Origin: Homalodisca vitripennis | Taxonomy: Eukaryota; Arthropoda; Insecta; Hemiptera; Cicadellidae | Assembly: GCF_021130785.1 (NCBI RefSeq) | Contig: NC_060211.1 | Span: 22,305,001 to 22,369,000 of the forward strand | Reading direction: 5' to 3' | Length of the DNA: 64,000 nucleotides | In this document: piece after piece, positions 46,606 to 59,150 of the stretch | How positions within the stretch are numbered: position 1 is the first letter of the stretch | How the letters are laid out: the number at the start of each line of letters is the position of its first letter | The notes under the pieces: generated by a model | Seen by the model: only the letters and a program-made list of their open reading frames with translations | Databases searched by the model: none | Told to the model about the DNA's origin: nothing | Program-made: the position numbers and the translations under genes

Positions 46606-47498
46606 AATTAGCTCCTAATTGACGAACTAGTTACATTTAAAACTTAAGTGAAATAGGATAAGAAATTCACAATCAACTACACTGATAATTAGTTAATTTG
46701 TTGAAACAAATTTATAGGAATAAACAAACAGGTAATTCAATTAAATACACAATACATTCATTAAATACATTCATTGTACTTATTTTGGTTTTTGTTATAT
46801 ATTTATATAAAGTTCATTTCAGTATAATATTATGATTTAAATGGTATAGATAAATATGTAATTATTTATTTCTGTGTTAAAATATTAGATCTGTAATATT
46901 AGTTTAGTTTTTTTTCGTATACCTGTCAGAATTTGTATTTACAACTTTAAAATGGGTTTTACTACTGTTATTACTAAACTTTATTTTGGTAAAAGCTAAC
47001 ATAGTATTAGATATAAAATAATCTGCCTTCTAAATAGACGCGGACTAAAAATTTAAGTGCCAAATTACATTTTATGTTCCAGCCAACAGTTGTAATTTTA
47101 TTTAAAAACTATCTTGTTAAATAATTCCACTGCTCCTTTGTTTATATCGATAAACTAGCAAAATGGTTTTTACTTTTCTTGTAAGCTATTTTCACAAAAC
47201 TATTTGGAATAAATTATAGTACTTCTTTTTAACTTTATCAATTATATTTAATTTTTTACTATGAATTACACTAATAGAGGGACAACATCTTTCACTGCAT
47301 ATAAGCTTTTTATTACTGCCATAGCTAAAAAGTGTGTGGACAGAAATAGTCAAACGTATTGGCAAAAGTGACTGCCTTTAAATCTCTAAAATATTGTAAA
47401 ACACGGCTTAGGAAAAATAAAGTAAGGAAGGAGAATAATTAATTTTTTATAAAGTGTTCTACCAATTATAGATGTAATTTCCAAATACATATTTCCCC
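46606..47498. other. non-coding, nothing recognised
   Basis: No supportable gene or repeat. Confidence 0.5.
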
Positions 47499-47595
47499 TT
47501 TATTTACTCCGAGAGAAATGTAAAGTCCTTTCCAACTGAAACGTGATCGCATTTCACAGCTGAATGAGTCTCCGTCGCTTAGAGACAACACCTTC
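47499..47595 (+). repeat. dispersed repeat, copy related to 9773-9865
   Basis: Same ordered landmarks as the 9773-9865 copy (ATTTACTCCGAGAGAAAT, AACGTGATCGCATTTCACAG, CGTCGCTTAGAGA). GC content rises at about 47690-47770 beyond it, but nothing is recognisable there. Confidence 0.55.
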
Positions 47596-48766
47596 TGTCC
47601 TTGCCCTCGGGCACTTCCTTGACAAATAACATGACAAGTAATACAATTTAACATATAATTTAATATAACATAACAAGTAACTCATGTTACAGATAAGTAA
47701 GTCGCTCAGCTCGCTCACCCCGACTCCCGGACAGCCGCGGTCCCGCAATCACCTAAAGCCCGGATGCGAACGTGAGCAAACCACTTTACACATTGCCTTT
47801 GGGAACATAATTTCCAATGGTAATTTTAGTAAAGCAAAACAAAATTTATACCCCATAGTTTACTTCAAAATTTACAAACGGTACAATTCTGATTTCAAAT
47901 TCGTTAAAACTTATTTTAGTTTGATTTTGTATAGCTAAAACAAATTTTATTAAAATGCCTAAGACAAAAATGTGGGTTCAAACTTGGATCATTATTCAAC
48001 GATATTCTTGGTAGTGTAGCAGTATTTTTCAAAAACTGCACTCGAAAGTAGAAATATAGTCTCGCTACGTAATAATATTAGTATTGTTACATCTTCAGTA
48101 TTAAAAAGATCCTGATGTATACAAATAAAATTTACTTTTTAAAGGAGATGTTGTAAAGAATGTGAAGCCCAAAAGGCTGATATGACTATAACGCTTAATG
48201 ATTAAATCTATTTTATCCACTATGTCCATAAAATCTCACCAATTGTAGCTTTTAAAACTTTACAAAGTTTCGAATTTCCTTTATTTTGCAGTAACATTCT
48301 AAAATACAAAACACTTTTACAAAATTATCAATAATTATTTTCTGCTTCTAATAAAACATGTGTCCTCCACAATATGAGCAATCGTTTGAATTAAATTTAC
48401 AGGGATCAGCTAAACCTTACCTAGATCTAACAAGAATGAAATTTACTTTATTCACCAAAAGTTCTGAAAAGTGTATTTTCCCCAAAAAATTAACGTGTGA
48501 TCTACTTTTCATGTAGGGTTTATTAAACAGTGTTCCGCCCCTTTATCCAAGAAGATTACAAATCTGAAATCCACTTAAAATGTATGAGATGACTGTAAAA
48601 ACCTTCTTGCATGTTTATAAGCTGACTCAGACTCACTTTTGATGAAACACTATGAATTCTGTAATATCTCATTATAATGTATCTTCCATTAAAACGTCAT
48701 AATAATCTTCCTGATGCAATAAACAATCTAAATAATCTGCATTTCAGGTACTGCAATTATAAGTTT
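47596..48766. other. non-coding, nothing recognised
   Basis: No supportable gene. The segment ends at the target-site duplication of the retrotransposon (48767-48779). Confidence 0.5.
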
Positions 48767-48775
48767 CTGGTTATT

Positions 48776-48779
<4 letters not shown>

Positions 48780-48820
<41 letters not shown>
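48780..48820 (-). repeat. poly(A) tail of the retrotransposon
   Basis: A run of about 40 T on the plus strand directly after the left target duplication, corresponding to the 3' poly(A) of the minus-strand element. Confidence 0.95.
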
Positions 48821-48824
<4 letters not shown>

Positions 48825-48919
48825 GAGGGCCAGGTTTACTAGGCCTGGTAGTTGCCTCTCAGCCATCCGGCTTATTGTGCACCCTCTCCCAGGTTTAAGC
48901 TGTATCAAATCCCAGGCCT

Positions 48920-51900
48920 TTACAAAACCATGAGATCTTCTGAACAATGCCTTCCTGTTCCAACCCCTCTTCCGTATGCATAAGAACACCTAGGGATCTT
49001 GAGCGTTTTGCTCTGTAATGCCGGACATTCAAATATGACGTGCTTGGCTGTTTCGTCAGCCTCGCCACATTTCCTGCACAGTGTTTCCTGAACTGGAATA
49101 CCTATTCTGTTCAGGTGACTTCGGAATATCCAATGACCTGTAATAAAACCAGTCACCTTTCTGATCTCCGTTCTACTCATTCTAAGGGCATCTGCTGCAA
49201 TGTTCCTTGATGGTCCCTTGAGCATCCGCTTTGCCTGTACATTCCCCTCAGTGTTTCTCCAATGTTGTAGGTGTTTTGTTAGCCATCCACTTGGTAACTG
49301 ATCTACGTGCTAAGTTATATGAGACCCCACACGTTGGTTCAGGACCGGTAAGAAGACGGTTGGCTCCCAAGTTAGCGCAACCGTCTGCCCCTTCATTTCC
49401 TGTGATTCCTCTATGTCCAGGCACCCAAGTTAGAATAACTTTATTGGTTTTCGCCAGCAATTTCAAGACCTTATGGCATTCCCAGACTGCCTTCGAATTA
49501 CAGTCATGGTTGGCCAAGGCCTGCAGAGCAGCCCTGCTGTCCGAGTTAATGTAGATGTTTTTGCCTTTGTAGCCCCTTTCCACATTAACTCTTGCACATT
49601 CTGCAAGGGCTGTAACTTCAGCCTGAAAGACAGTTGCCAGTTTACCTAGGCTAAAGCTTAAGTTAACCCTCGGTCTGGCTCCCCAGACCCCTGCCCCAGT
49701 ACCCTTCAGAGTCTTTGACCCGTCCGTGTACCAGGTTAGAGCCTTCTTCATGTAGTCAGGCTCACCTTTTGACCATTCCTCCTTCCTCTCAACAATGTTT
49801 GACTTGAAATGGTTTTTTTTCCCAGTCCGTAACCTTTGCCATTCTGTCAGACATCATTTCTAGAATATCCAGTTTGAGAATGTCAACGATCTTGGAGTGC
49901 TTACTAGCATGGTGATAATGCCAGTTCCCATTGCACTTCAGTCTGTAGGCAGCCATCCTAGCCTCTCCTATGACGAATATGTCTAGGGGTGGGAGGTTTA
50001 GCACTACTTCCATAGCAGCGGTTGGTGTTCCTCTCATGGCACCCGTTGTCCCCAAGCATGCCAACCGCTGTACCTTTGACAGGTTTTTTGCGGCAGTCAC
50101 CTGTTGGACTTTTGGCCACCATACCACTGAGCCATACACCATCATTGGCCTAATGACTCTGGTGTACAGCCAGTGTGACATGTCGGGTCTAAGCCCCCAT
50201 GTGCATCCTACTGCACGTCTCACCATCATCAATGTAGTCTGAGATCGTCTGATTATGTATTCCATATGACAATTCCAGGTGAGTTTATCATCCAGTTTGA
50301 CACCTAGATATTTGAACTCCCTGCTTAACTGTATCTGGCCCCCACATAGGACTGGCTGTGTGATTTCCAGTTTCCTTCTTCTTGTAAATGGTATCATGAC
50401 GGTCTTCGAAGGATTTACTTCTTCGTCACACACACACCATCGCTCCACAATGGCCAGTGCTCTCTGCATCATTTCCAGACACGTTACCATATGCTTACCT
50501 CTTATGAGTATAACAACATCATCTGCATAGCCTTGAGCATACATACCCTGTTCATTCAGAGTCCAGAGTAAGTCATCCACAACTATGTTCCACAGGCTTG
50601 GTGATAATACACCTCCTTGTGGACATCCTCGCTGCGTTTTTGACCTCTCTTGTGATTCCGCACAGAGATGCCTGTGCTCTTCTGCTCTTAAGCATGTTAC
50701 TTATCCACCTAACAACAGTTTCCTCCGTACCCCTGGATGTAAGCTTAGACACTATAGAGTGAGTACTCGTATTATCAAAAGCTCCTTCTATGTCCAGGAA
50801 CACTGCTAAAGCTATTTCCTTTTGTTCAATAGCTTGCTCAATCTTGCCAACCAGACAGTGTAGGGCTGTTTCACAAGATTTACCTTTCTGATAGGCATGT
50901 TGATTTGGATGTAAGGGACGATTGATGAGGACTGTGTCCCTTAAATGCCTATCCAGAACCTTCTCCATGGTCTTGACAAAGAAGGATGTTAGGCTTATTG
51001 GTCTATAAGCCTTTGCAACCTCATAGGAGGGTTTGCCTGGCTTCGGGATAAATATAACCCTAGAGGTCCTCCAAGATGAGGGTATGACTCCTGTCGCTAG
51101 ACTAGTTCTAAACAGTCGTAGGAGCAGGGGTATCACCAAGTCCCCACTCTCCTGCAGTAAAGGCGGGAAAAAATGCCATCGGTACCTGGTGATTTGAACG
51201 GCTTAAAAGACTCCAAGGCCCGTTTTATCCCTAAGTAGTTGATGACAGTCTTTGCACAGTTCCAGTCCACCTTAGACGAGCTATCTCTAGGTTCTCGCCG
51301 CCATTCACTAACAACTGTTTCACTGGTTTGAAACGATCCTGGGAAGTGTGTATTCAGTAAACACTGAAGAGTCTCCTCAGGATCCTTGGTGTGAGTCCCA
51401 TCTTCCCTAAGTATAGTACCCACCGCATTTGTGGGGCTTCGAGCTAGGACTTTTTGGAGTTTTGCGCAGTCAGGAGCCTTATCAATACTCTGACAGAATT
51501 CTCTCCACGAGTTTCTCTTAGCTCTTCTCACCTCTTTATTGTACTCTGTTAGAGCAGCAGAGTACCTATCCCAGTTCCCTGCACGTTTGCATGTATTATA
51601 TGCTCTGCGAAGGTTTTTCCTCAAGGTTTCCAGCCCCTGGTTCCACCAACATGCTTTTTTCCTTGAGTTTTTTCTCAATCACGGGGCAGGCTTTGTGGTA
51701 CGATTCTATCATGGCGTTTTTCAAAGAGTTCGCCATGTCCTCGACCCCTTGCCCCTGATACCCATTTTCCCTTACTAGATTGTTTTTTAGCTCTGCATTG
51801 AAAGCTACCCAATCTGTTTTCTTTGGGTTTCTATAGGTCTCCTTTATTTTATACGACCTCATGTCAAAGGAGATATACTTATGATCTGAAGCAGATGCTT

Positions 51901-52540
51901 CATCAAGCACACTCCAGTTTAAAACTTTAGTTGCAATAAAGTTGCTAGTCAGAGTTATATCTAAGACCTCTTCTCTTACCCCTGTACCTCTTCTTTGTAC
52001 AAAAGTAGGTTTACAGCCTTGATTCATAATAACTAAGTTAGATTCTACTATGAAATTCAAGAGGCACTCACCCCGATTGTTGATGTTGCTGCTCCCCCAA
52101 GCGGTGTGGTGGGCATTCGCGTCACAACCGACAATCAGGTGCCTCCGCGTAAGGGTTCCGAACTCCACAAACCGCCTCATCTCCGCAGTTGGCGGTGGTT
52201 CTGGAGAATCGTATGGGAGGTAAACTGATGCAAACAGGATTCTGATGTTGCCATCACCTGTCTGCAAGTGAACCTCTGTCACGGCTGTGTCTCTAGAACA
52301 CATTTGTGCCATTTTTAGTGATTTGATTTTGTTACTGACATATATACATGCTCTAGGGTTGTTACTGCCAGAATCATATATCAAATTACCTTTAGCGGTG
52401 CTCATCCCCATCACACGGCTGCCAATGGTCCATGGTTCTTGGATCAGGACCACGCCTATGTCGTCAGCCAGGATCTTCTGGCAGAGTGTTGCCGTAGCTG
52501 CTCTGCTGTGGTGTAAGTTTATCTGGAGCACCGCTGTCAT
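48920..52540 (-). CDS. retrotransposon ORF2: endonuclease, RT, RNase H (frame-broken)
   Basis: Starts at ATG 52540 (MTAVLQINLHHSRAA). About 1200 residues over six frames. The N-terminal APE-like endonuclease (52540-51660) shows IGVVLIQEPW, LIVGCDANAHHTAWG and the SDHKYI motif. The RT (51300-50000) shows AYRPISLTSFFVKTMEK, LAVFLDIEGAFDNTS and YADDVVIL. RNase H (49751-49300) shows YTDGS, E in FQAEVTAL, NSDSRAAL and GNEGAD. The C-terminal segment (49225-48920) has CRKCG...ETAKHVIFECPAL. Breaks near 51665, 51140, 50590, 49800 and 49240 mostly at homopolymers. It would nick target DNA and prime reverse transcription there. Confidence 0.9.
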
Positions 52541-52543
52541 CCA

Positions 52544-53603
52544 CTATTGATCATTACCTCCCTGCAGCTTGAAGGTGATCCTGTCACTGCCCAAAAATGG
52601 GCGCATCGCCAGAGTCTTCAGCTTCTTCAGGGAGTCTTCGTCCACATGAAGGACCAGGAATTCGCCGTTGGTACTAGATTTTCCCTCCAACAGCAGTCCA
52701 TTGATCCGTGTCAAGGTCATTCTGGTTTTTTGAGGGCTTCGAACAGCTCTTGCTTGCTGTCCACCTCGATGTCCTTAGGGATAAAAGTGGATACTTTAAA
52801 CATCCTTACCAGACTTTTAGCTGGGCCCATTTTCAGCTGAACCCCTTCGAAAGGACTCGGCTCCTGGACCTGCTTCTCTAGCCACACCTTTGTTTCTGTG
52901 TTAACACAGCCGACCACTATCGCTCCACCTTCAACATGACAGCTGGACATCCTAACGTTTTTTGCCCTTAAAGGCGCGTTTGCCCAGCACTTTCTTCAGG
53001 TTGTTGGCTTCTTCCGTCGATAGCTTCACTTCTGGGTGTTCGAGCCGGACAATAGCCAGCTTCTCCACAGAGATCCTTTCGGCATATGTTTCGGGTGTCT
53101 TCTTAGTGACACCTCCATCATGCCCCTTCCTTCTTTTCTCCCCTCCCTTTGCTTGTTCTTCAGGTGTCAGCTGCGATCGCTGCCTCTTCACACCTGAATA
53201 GCTTGGGGTTTTGTTGTTTTTGGGCTGGTGCGGAATGAGTTTTCCCTTGCTCTGAGGCCCCAACAACAACCAAGTTCCCTTTTGAGGAACCGGCTTCGTT
53301 GTTTGGTTTCATCAGAGCTCGGTTTTTCTCTTCCCACCTCTTCTGCCTTTCTTTCCGGGGGATTATCGGCTCACCTCTAGCGATAGCCTCTTCTATCCTC
53401 CGCTTTCGTAGTTCGCCTCTCGAGAGCCGCTTCTTTTTTGGCTCTTCCGGCCGAACTTCGCCTTCTGACAAGAGAAGTCTGTCTTCCTCCATTGGGGTCA
53501 TCTCAGACACTCTTAGTTGTTCAATCGGTAGCTCTTCTGGTTGAGTTTCGCTTACCTCTTGAGTTTCAGTTTTGGTTTTGTTTTGGTTTGGTTCATTCTC
53601 CAT
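52544..53603 (-). CDS. retrotransposon ORF1 with DUF4780-like domain (frame-broken)
   Basis: From ATG 53603 to TAG 52546-52544, about 350 residues. The N-terminal third is Glu/Lys/Arg-rich and likely disordered (KKKRLSRGELRKRR). The C-terminal part matches the DUF4780 domain common in arthropod retrotransposon ORF1 proteins: GAIVVGCVNTETKVWLEK, a central VSTFIPKD, then in another frame a QNDLDT-like segment and a final LVLHVDE stretch. Breaks near 53200, 52955 (A6 run) and 52720. No CCHC knuckles seen. It would bind the element RNA. Family assignment from pattern, moderately confident. Confidence 0.7.
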
Positions 53604-54374
53604 TCTGATCCCACGAGAACCGGGTTTTTGCGGTCCATCTTCCCAGTGACCCGATTAGGAAGATAAGGGTAATTACGACTGGGTGTCCCCTGGTTCCCAG
53701 AAGGCTCCGTTGTAGACACTGAATATACCCCCAGTGCCACGAGACTCTCAGCACGGGTCGCATAACACCTTAGTCTGGGGTTGTTGGTAAAGTAGGGGTG
53801 GGACCATCAGGAAAGGAAGGGATAGGTAGCTACTCTCAATTTCAGGGCCAAACTAAGAGGGGGAAAAGGTTTTTCTACCCTTGTCACTGGAATAGTGACA
53901 AGGGAAGGTGGCTTCCTCCCCTTGCCCTGCCACTCCCTTAGAAGTTGCAGCACAAGACGAGGATGGTACATCACCCACGATCCCATCTGGGACAGTGGCT
54001 GATGCCGATGAGGATGCCATTCCCCCACGGGTAAGTTTACTGACTCACATCAACATGTATTTTACATTACCTTTCAACAAACCCATCTAATGTTGCTGGT
54101 TATTAGATACTAAACTACTTCTTGTTTATAAATGAAAAATTTATACTAAATTTCATATTACATGGTAGCACTAAATCAGTTGAATGTCAAAGATTGAATG
54201 AAATATACAAGCAATCCACCATAATTTTGTGTATTATAAGCCATAAGTGGTAATCAAGGTTAACCATTAATGTATGAGACTAAATGTTTGCTGTTCTTAA
54301 AAATATACGTTCTTGGGATGAAAACCTTTTTAGTAGCAGTTATATTGGTTACTATATTGAAATTTCATAGCGTG

Positions 54375-54501
54375 TGTATATATATATATATATATAATTT
54401 CAATAAACATTGAATCTCAAAAAGTACTTGCTCCGCCGGGAGTCGAATCCGGATTTCTCACTTGCGCGGGTGAATGTGCTGCCATTACACCACAGAGCGC
54501 T
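54375..54501 (-). repeat. tRNA-derived SINE, most complete copy
   Basis: On the minus strand: GCGCTCTGTGGTGTAATGGC (A-box-like), CGCGCAAGTGAGAAATCC, GGATTCGACTCC (B box), GGCGGAGCAAGTACTTTTTG, then a tail ending in TATATA. The tRNA-like part is about 72 bases and could fold as a tRNA with a CCC GCG-type anticodon arm. It abuts the start of repeat unit copy 2. Confidence 0.75.
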
Positions 54502-54505
54502 TAGC

Positions 54506-56232
54506 CTACTTTTTCCCATTCAATTATTTTGTATTTGGCCGTATCTGTAACATATGCGTTTAAATAACTAAACTGACATATGATCGGAAGACCAAATACC
54601 TGTCAAACGACTGTCAGACGGTTAGAAAGATAGGAAGACAGCATACATTCAATTTTTCCAGCCCCTCGACTGATAGGCTTCACTAACTCTAATCCAATTA
54701 ACACAATAAATTAATAACGGAAAATAATATATTTTAACTTATAATAAATAGATAATACAAAATATCCTTTGCCTTATTCTGTACTTGGGGATTCTTACAC
54801 GTGAAGGCATTGAAATCTGTAAATTCATAAAAAGAGCCATCCCTCCAATTACATACGTGTGGGTCAACTTATCATTGTGTTTACTTTTTATATCATATAT
54901 ACGTATGCAATGTAAATTAGTTTGTTTGAATTCAAATTTGTATAAACTGTATAAATTGCTCTTTGTTGTTCTAAAGTTGGAATAATATTGTATATAAGAA
55001 TTTAAAAAAATTGTGTTCTTATTTACAATCCGCCGTTGCCAAGAATTTCTCCTGTCATAATTAAAATTAAATCGTTATTTACTTTTCACTAAACAATATA
55101 TTACTAACATGTCTTCGAAATGAATTACGAAATTTATGATGACAAAAGTCTGATTAAGAATTCACTTTAATATAGATTTTTTCATATATTTGGATTCAAA
55201 TGATTCTGCTCTTAACAGTATGGCGTATATTGGTTAACTTAGTTCCAGGAATAAGTAAATTAATAACATATATTAAAATGTTAAACATCAGTTAACATTA
55301 TTCATTTAAATCGGGTGAATGCCACAAGTTATTCCAAGTAATTGGGTAAAAGTTCTAGTCTTCATGTTACAAACCAGCTTGAAATAATTACGAATTTGTG
55401 GTTGGTACACCTGAAGTAATGAGAAACTAATTCCATGTTAAAACTCATAGATCTAAGTAAATTCGTTGGTTCTTAATTTGGATTCTCAACCTAAGTGGGT
55501 TGTTTTATTGTTTCGCCCAGGGGACGAGAAATTAATGGTTTACGGTAGGCGAAACCGCCGAATTATATTTAAATTTAAAACCTTTTTTATATTAATACAT
55601 TTAAACTATTATAATACTGACGCCATTATGTACTTTAAAGTGTGGTGTAATCACGATTGACACTTGAGGAATCGTTTATCTCTTCAGTGCTACAAACTCA
55701 AGTTATGAAACGTGACTTCAAATTTTGCCGTTTACAGTATCATCTAGAGTTGCCAGAGTAAAGTTGTTACAAACTTTTATGAAATTCGTTGGGTTGGGAA
55801 ACATATGTAATGGCTTCGCTTTATCACAATTTCCTATTTATTTAGAACTGTTGTCTCTTAGAGCATAAATGGAAAAAATGAACTTTTGTTTGAACTAACG
55901 TGTAAATTTGTACTAAAAAATTATTAAATTGCTGAAAAATCCATATGAAAACAACAACTCTGTTCTTTTTATGGTATTTTTACAGCAATTCGAGACCAAA
56001 CTGTTTTAAAAATGAATAAGTATTGTTGTTTAATGAATGTTTTGTGTTTTGAGGATAGAAGTAAGATTTAGTAATTACTGAAAAGATGTTGCCTCATAAA
56101 GTTATTATACGTATATAAAGAATTTTAGCGTATAAAATATTATTTGAATGAATAAGCTCTTACCTCATTGATAAAAAGAAAGTTGGTTACCTTTACTATA
56201 ATTATGTTGCCCAACCAACATGTAACAAATAA
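54506..56232 (+). repeat. 3.5-kb repeat unit, copy 2, left part
   Basis: Homologous to 17748-19396 and then directly, without the Maverick or the 960-bp segment, to 36289-36400. This copy therefore approximates the pre-insertion structure of copy 1. Continues at 59634 after a 3.4-kb insertion. Confidence 0.85.
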
Positions 56233-56724
56233 ATAAATGAGCAGCACAAGTAGTAACTGGCAGTACATTGCTGTCTTACCGCGGTTATCGCAGTGGGCAT
56301 GATTTTAGATTTTAAAATGGTCGATACCTGAAGTCTGGGTACTGTTAAAAATCCTCTTTTTAAAAGTTTTCACTCTTTATTCCAGGTTTATTGAAATGAT
56401 CACTGTGTGAGACTAGTTTTTAAAACCACTCTTCTGTGAATAAAAGTACTCATGTATAGTTTAAAGCAGAGGTTCTCAAAAGCGTTGGGCGCGATGAAGG
56501 TTAAGAGGGAGCCAACGCTTACAAAACAATAAAGCAAACTTTGTATTTTTAAAATTACAACAAGTGTACGTATAATTTTTAGTCATCGTCGTAATATTGA
56601 TGAATATTTTATTTTTCTTACTTTATCGGCAGTAAAATAATGTGAGTGTACACCGACATATTTTCAGTATAGCGCTGGAGATGACTCGCGGTAGTGCCTG
56701 GTTGTTGTGGTATCGCAATGACTC

Positions 56725-59150
56725 GTGAAATACGACCGTGACAGATCGACACCAGTCTTTCCCGAAACCCCTACCAGCCCTACCTCTAACGCCAGTGCGC
56801 CATGTCTAGTTCAGTTTGTGCAGTTCTCAGAGAATCGCTCAGAAGAAAATCGCACACTATTGGAGAAAAACTTGATATTACCAGCAGCAATTGATATGGT
56901 AAACTGTGTTTCGAGAATCCATGGCTCAACAGTTGAACGGATTGATGGAAAAAGTGTAAAATTTTCATTTTGCCATATAAGTTGATGAAGTTACCGATTG
57001 CCATAGAGTTGCTTATTTAGTATGTTATGTAAGATTCTTCGATGATGATGCTATGCGGGAAAAGTTGCTTTGCTAGTTGTGAGACGTATTCAGCCGATAC
57101 CATTGGTGAAACCATTTTCCGAATGATTGTAAACATTTTTCCAGGATAATGACATATCTTGTATAAAATGTACGGGAATTTGTACAGGTGGAGCTCGGAC
57201 TATGTCAAGGAAGTACACTTTACTTCTAGGGTCGATCAAAAAGGTAGCTCCAGAAACTAGATGGACACACTGCATAATTCATAGAGACGCTTCAGCAGCA
57301 AAATTTATGACCCCGGAACTTGATGAAATTTTAAACGTGGTCGTTAAAATATCAAATTTCATTAAAGGGCAGCCTTTAGAGTCTCGAGTTTTTAAGATTT
57401 TCTGTGAAGATATAGGCTTAGAACACACGGCTTTACTGTTTAATACTGAAACTCGCTGGCTATCGAGAGGAAAGGCTTTGTTTGACCAGAATACTTGTGC
57501 TTAGATATTAAGTCCTTGCATTTTAGCTCGCCAAAACCACCAAAACCCAACGTTTGTTACTGATTCAAATCTTTTACTGCGATTAGCGTACATGGCAGAT
57601 ATATTCGAGAATATTAATGTACTAAACAGGTCTTTACAGAAAAAAATATGCAAACCTGCCGCAAAAAGTTAACAGCTTTGTAAAGTAGCTAAATTAGTAC
57701 GAGGGCGGTCTAAAAAGTGACAATATTGAGCTATTTCCTAATCTTAAAATCATAATTGAAGAAATGGATCTCAAAATTATTCCAATGAGTCCAAAGAAAA
57801 CGTAACACTTAGAAATCATCAAATCTCTTTAACAAATATTTGTGAGGGCTGATGGTTTGGTATGGATTCAAATCCCGTTCAAACCATCCGTCGATGGGTG
57901 CTCCCTCAACATGAAATAAAAAATCTCATTGACCTCCAGAGTGACACTGAGCTTAAAAGTAAGTTTAAGTACTCTTCTCCTACATCCTTCTGGTTTGGTG
58001 TACAAAAGGGGCACCCGATTCTGAGTGGAAGACGTTATAAATATTCGCTCTATTTGCCATAATTTTGTACCATTAGTTAGTTCCATTTTATACAATGCAA
58101 CATTTCACAACCTAGTTAGCCAGTACAACTTAATATTATTTTTTATCCAATGTTCCGGAACTAAATTATCGACGGAATAACTACCTAATTGGCACGCGTA
58201 TGAATATTTTATTTTAACCCTTCGTAGCAGCCCAACTACGTGACCGATTTCACCTCGCGCGCTTTGTCCGTAAGTAAAATTTATATTTTTTTAATTTTTT
58301 TTTATATTAATATAAAAAATTTATATTTTTTTATATTTTAATATTTATATTTTATAGTATTTTAATTTATAATTTTATATTTTTTAAATTATCCCTTTGA
58401 TGCCAACATATAAAAATGAATGTAACGTAAAGTAAAGTTGTAAATATATGTAAAAGTAACTTACCCTTGAAGATCTTTTATTTGCTTGATTGAAATGGAT
58501 ACAAGTTGTGGCGTCGTCCTTCTGACGAGCACATTGTCGTGATAAGTTTTTTGTCTCATTAAATGGCTAATACCGACGCGAATTTGTTTTAGGCGAGCTC
58601 ACGTATTATTTGAGTAGATGGCTATCACTTTCATAACTTCTACTCCTCTTCTAGTAATTACCGACTAGACATAACCCTTCTTAGACTACACCGCCATCGT
58701 CTCGTGCCAAGACGCCGACACCCGGGTTGTGAGTCTACATATTGCGAAGGGAAGTAAAATCTTAAAGTTTTATAAAGTAAAATATCGTAGGCATAATTCC
58801 ATAGAACATTAGATATTTTAGGCCCACCTATCAGATATACATTTTTAGCAATGTGGCAAGGCATACATTTAATTTACCAACTAAAAGTGGTGTTTGTAAG
58901 TTTCATTAATTAAATTGAACTTATAAGTAAACTTTGCAATTCGAGTATTTATTACTACGACCTCAGAAGTCACCACCCCCATGTGTTATCGTCATTAGGT
59001 ACAATTTATTCTTGTGAAACTGAGTTTTCTGGTCTAGCTGCCATGAAGAGTAAATATCGCTCAAGACTGAATTTGACCAAGTAACTTAGAGCAGCGTTAT
59101 CAGAACTGACACTGCGTTCCGACAAACTATGCGCAAAGAGAAAAAAAGCA
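56725..59150 (+). pseudogene. hAT transposase (ZBED5-like), broken and interrupted
   Basis: No BED zinc finger is seen at the N-terminus. Recognisable parts are LILPAAIDMVN (about 56870), a DEVTDCHRVAYLVCYVRFF stretch (56980), an extended open segment at 57202-57504 with THCIIHRDASAAKFM and NTETRWLSRGKAL (family hallmarks around the catalytic core), a region with LIDLQSDTELKSKFK (57925), and the C-terminal dimerisation piece CETEFSGLAAMKSKYRSRL (59020-59080). The last piece is separated from the rest by the repeat at 58140-58988. Several stops and shifts occur outside homopolymers, so this copy is probably dead. Confidence 0.82.
58140..58988 (+). repeat. dispersed repeat, copy B, nested in the hAT transposase
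   Basis: Homologous to 39915-40668. It lies between the transposase segment ending near 58060 and its C-terminal piece at about 59010, so it inserted into the hAT element. A possible short duplication CATTAG occurs at about 58073 and 58994, but this is weak. An internal AT-rich expansion (58284-58390) is absent from copy A. Confidence 0.65.

Larger units (their letters stand above)
48780..54095 (-). mobile_element. LOA-like non-LTR retrotransposon, apparently full length
   Basis: Flanked by a perfect 13-bp direct repeat, CTGGTTATTAGAT at 48767-48779 and 54096-54108, the target-site duplication. The poly(A) tail appears as T40 at 48780-48820. On the minus strand a 5' UTR (54095-53604) is followed by ORF1 and then ORF2 with endonuclease, reverse transcriptase, RNase H and a C-terminal Cys-rich motif. 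ORF2 begins 3 bases after the ORF1 stop. The RNase H after RT and the endonuclease opening place it near LOA/R1-group elements; R1 proper lacks RNase H, hence LOA-like. The intact 5' end, long tail and duplication point to a recent insertion. Confidence 0.9.

Noticed and set aside
49970..50809. Plus-strand frames within the retrotransposon
   Set aside because: They are antisense shadows of the reverse transcriptase region.
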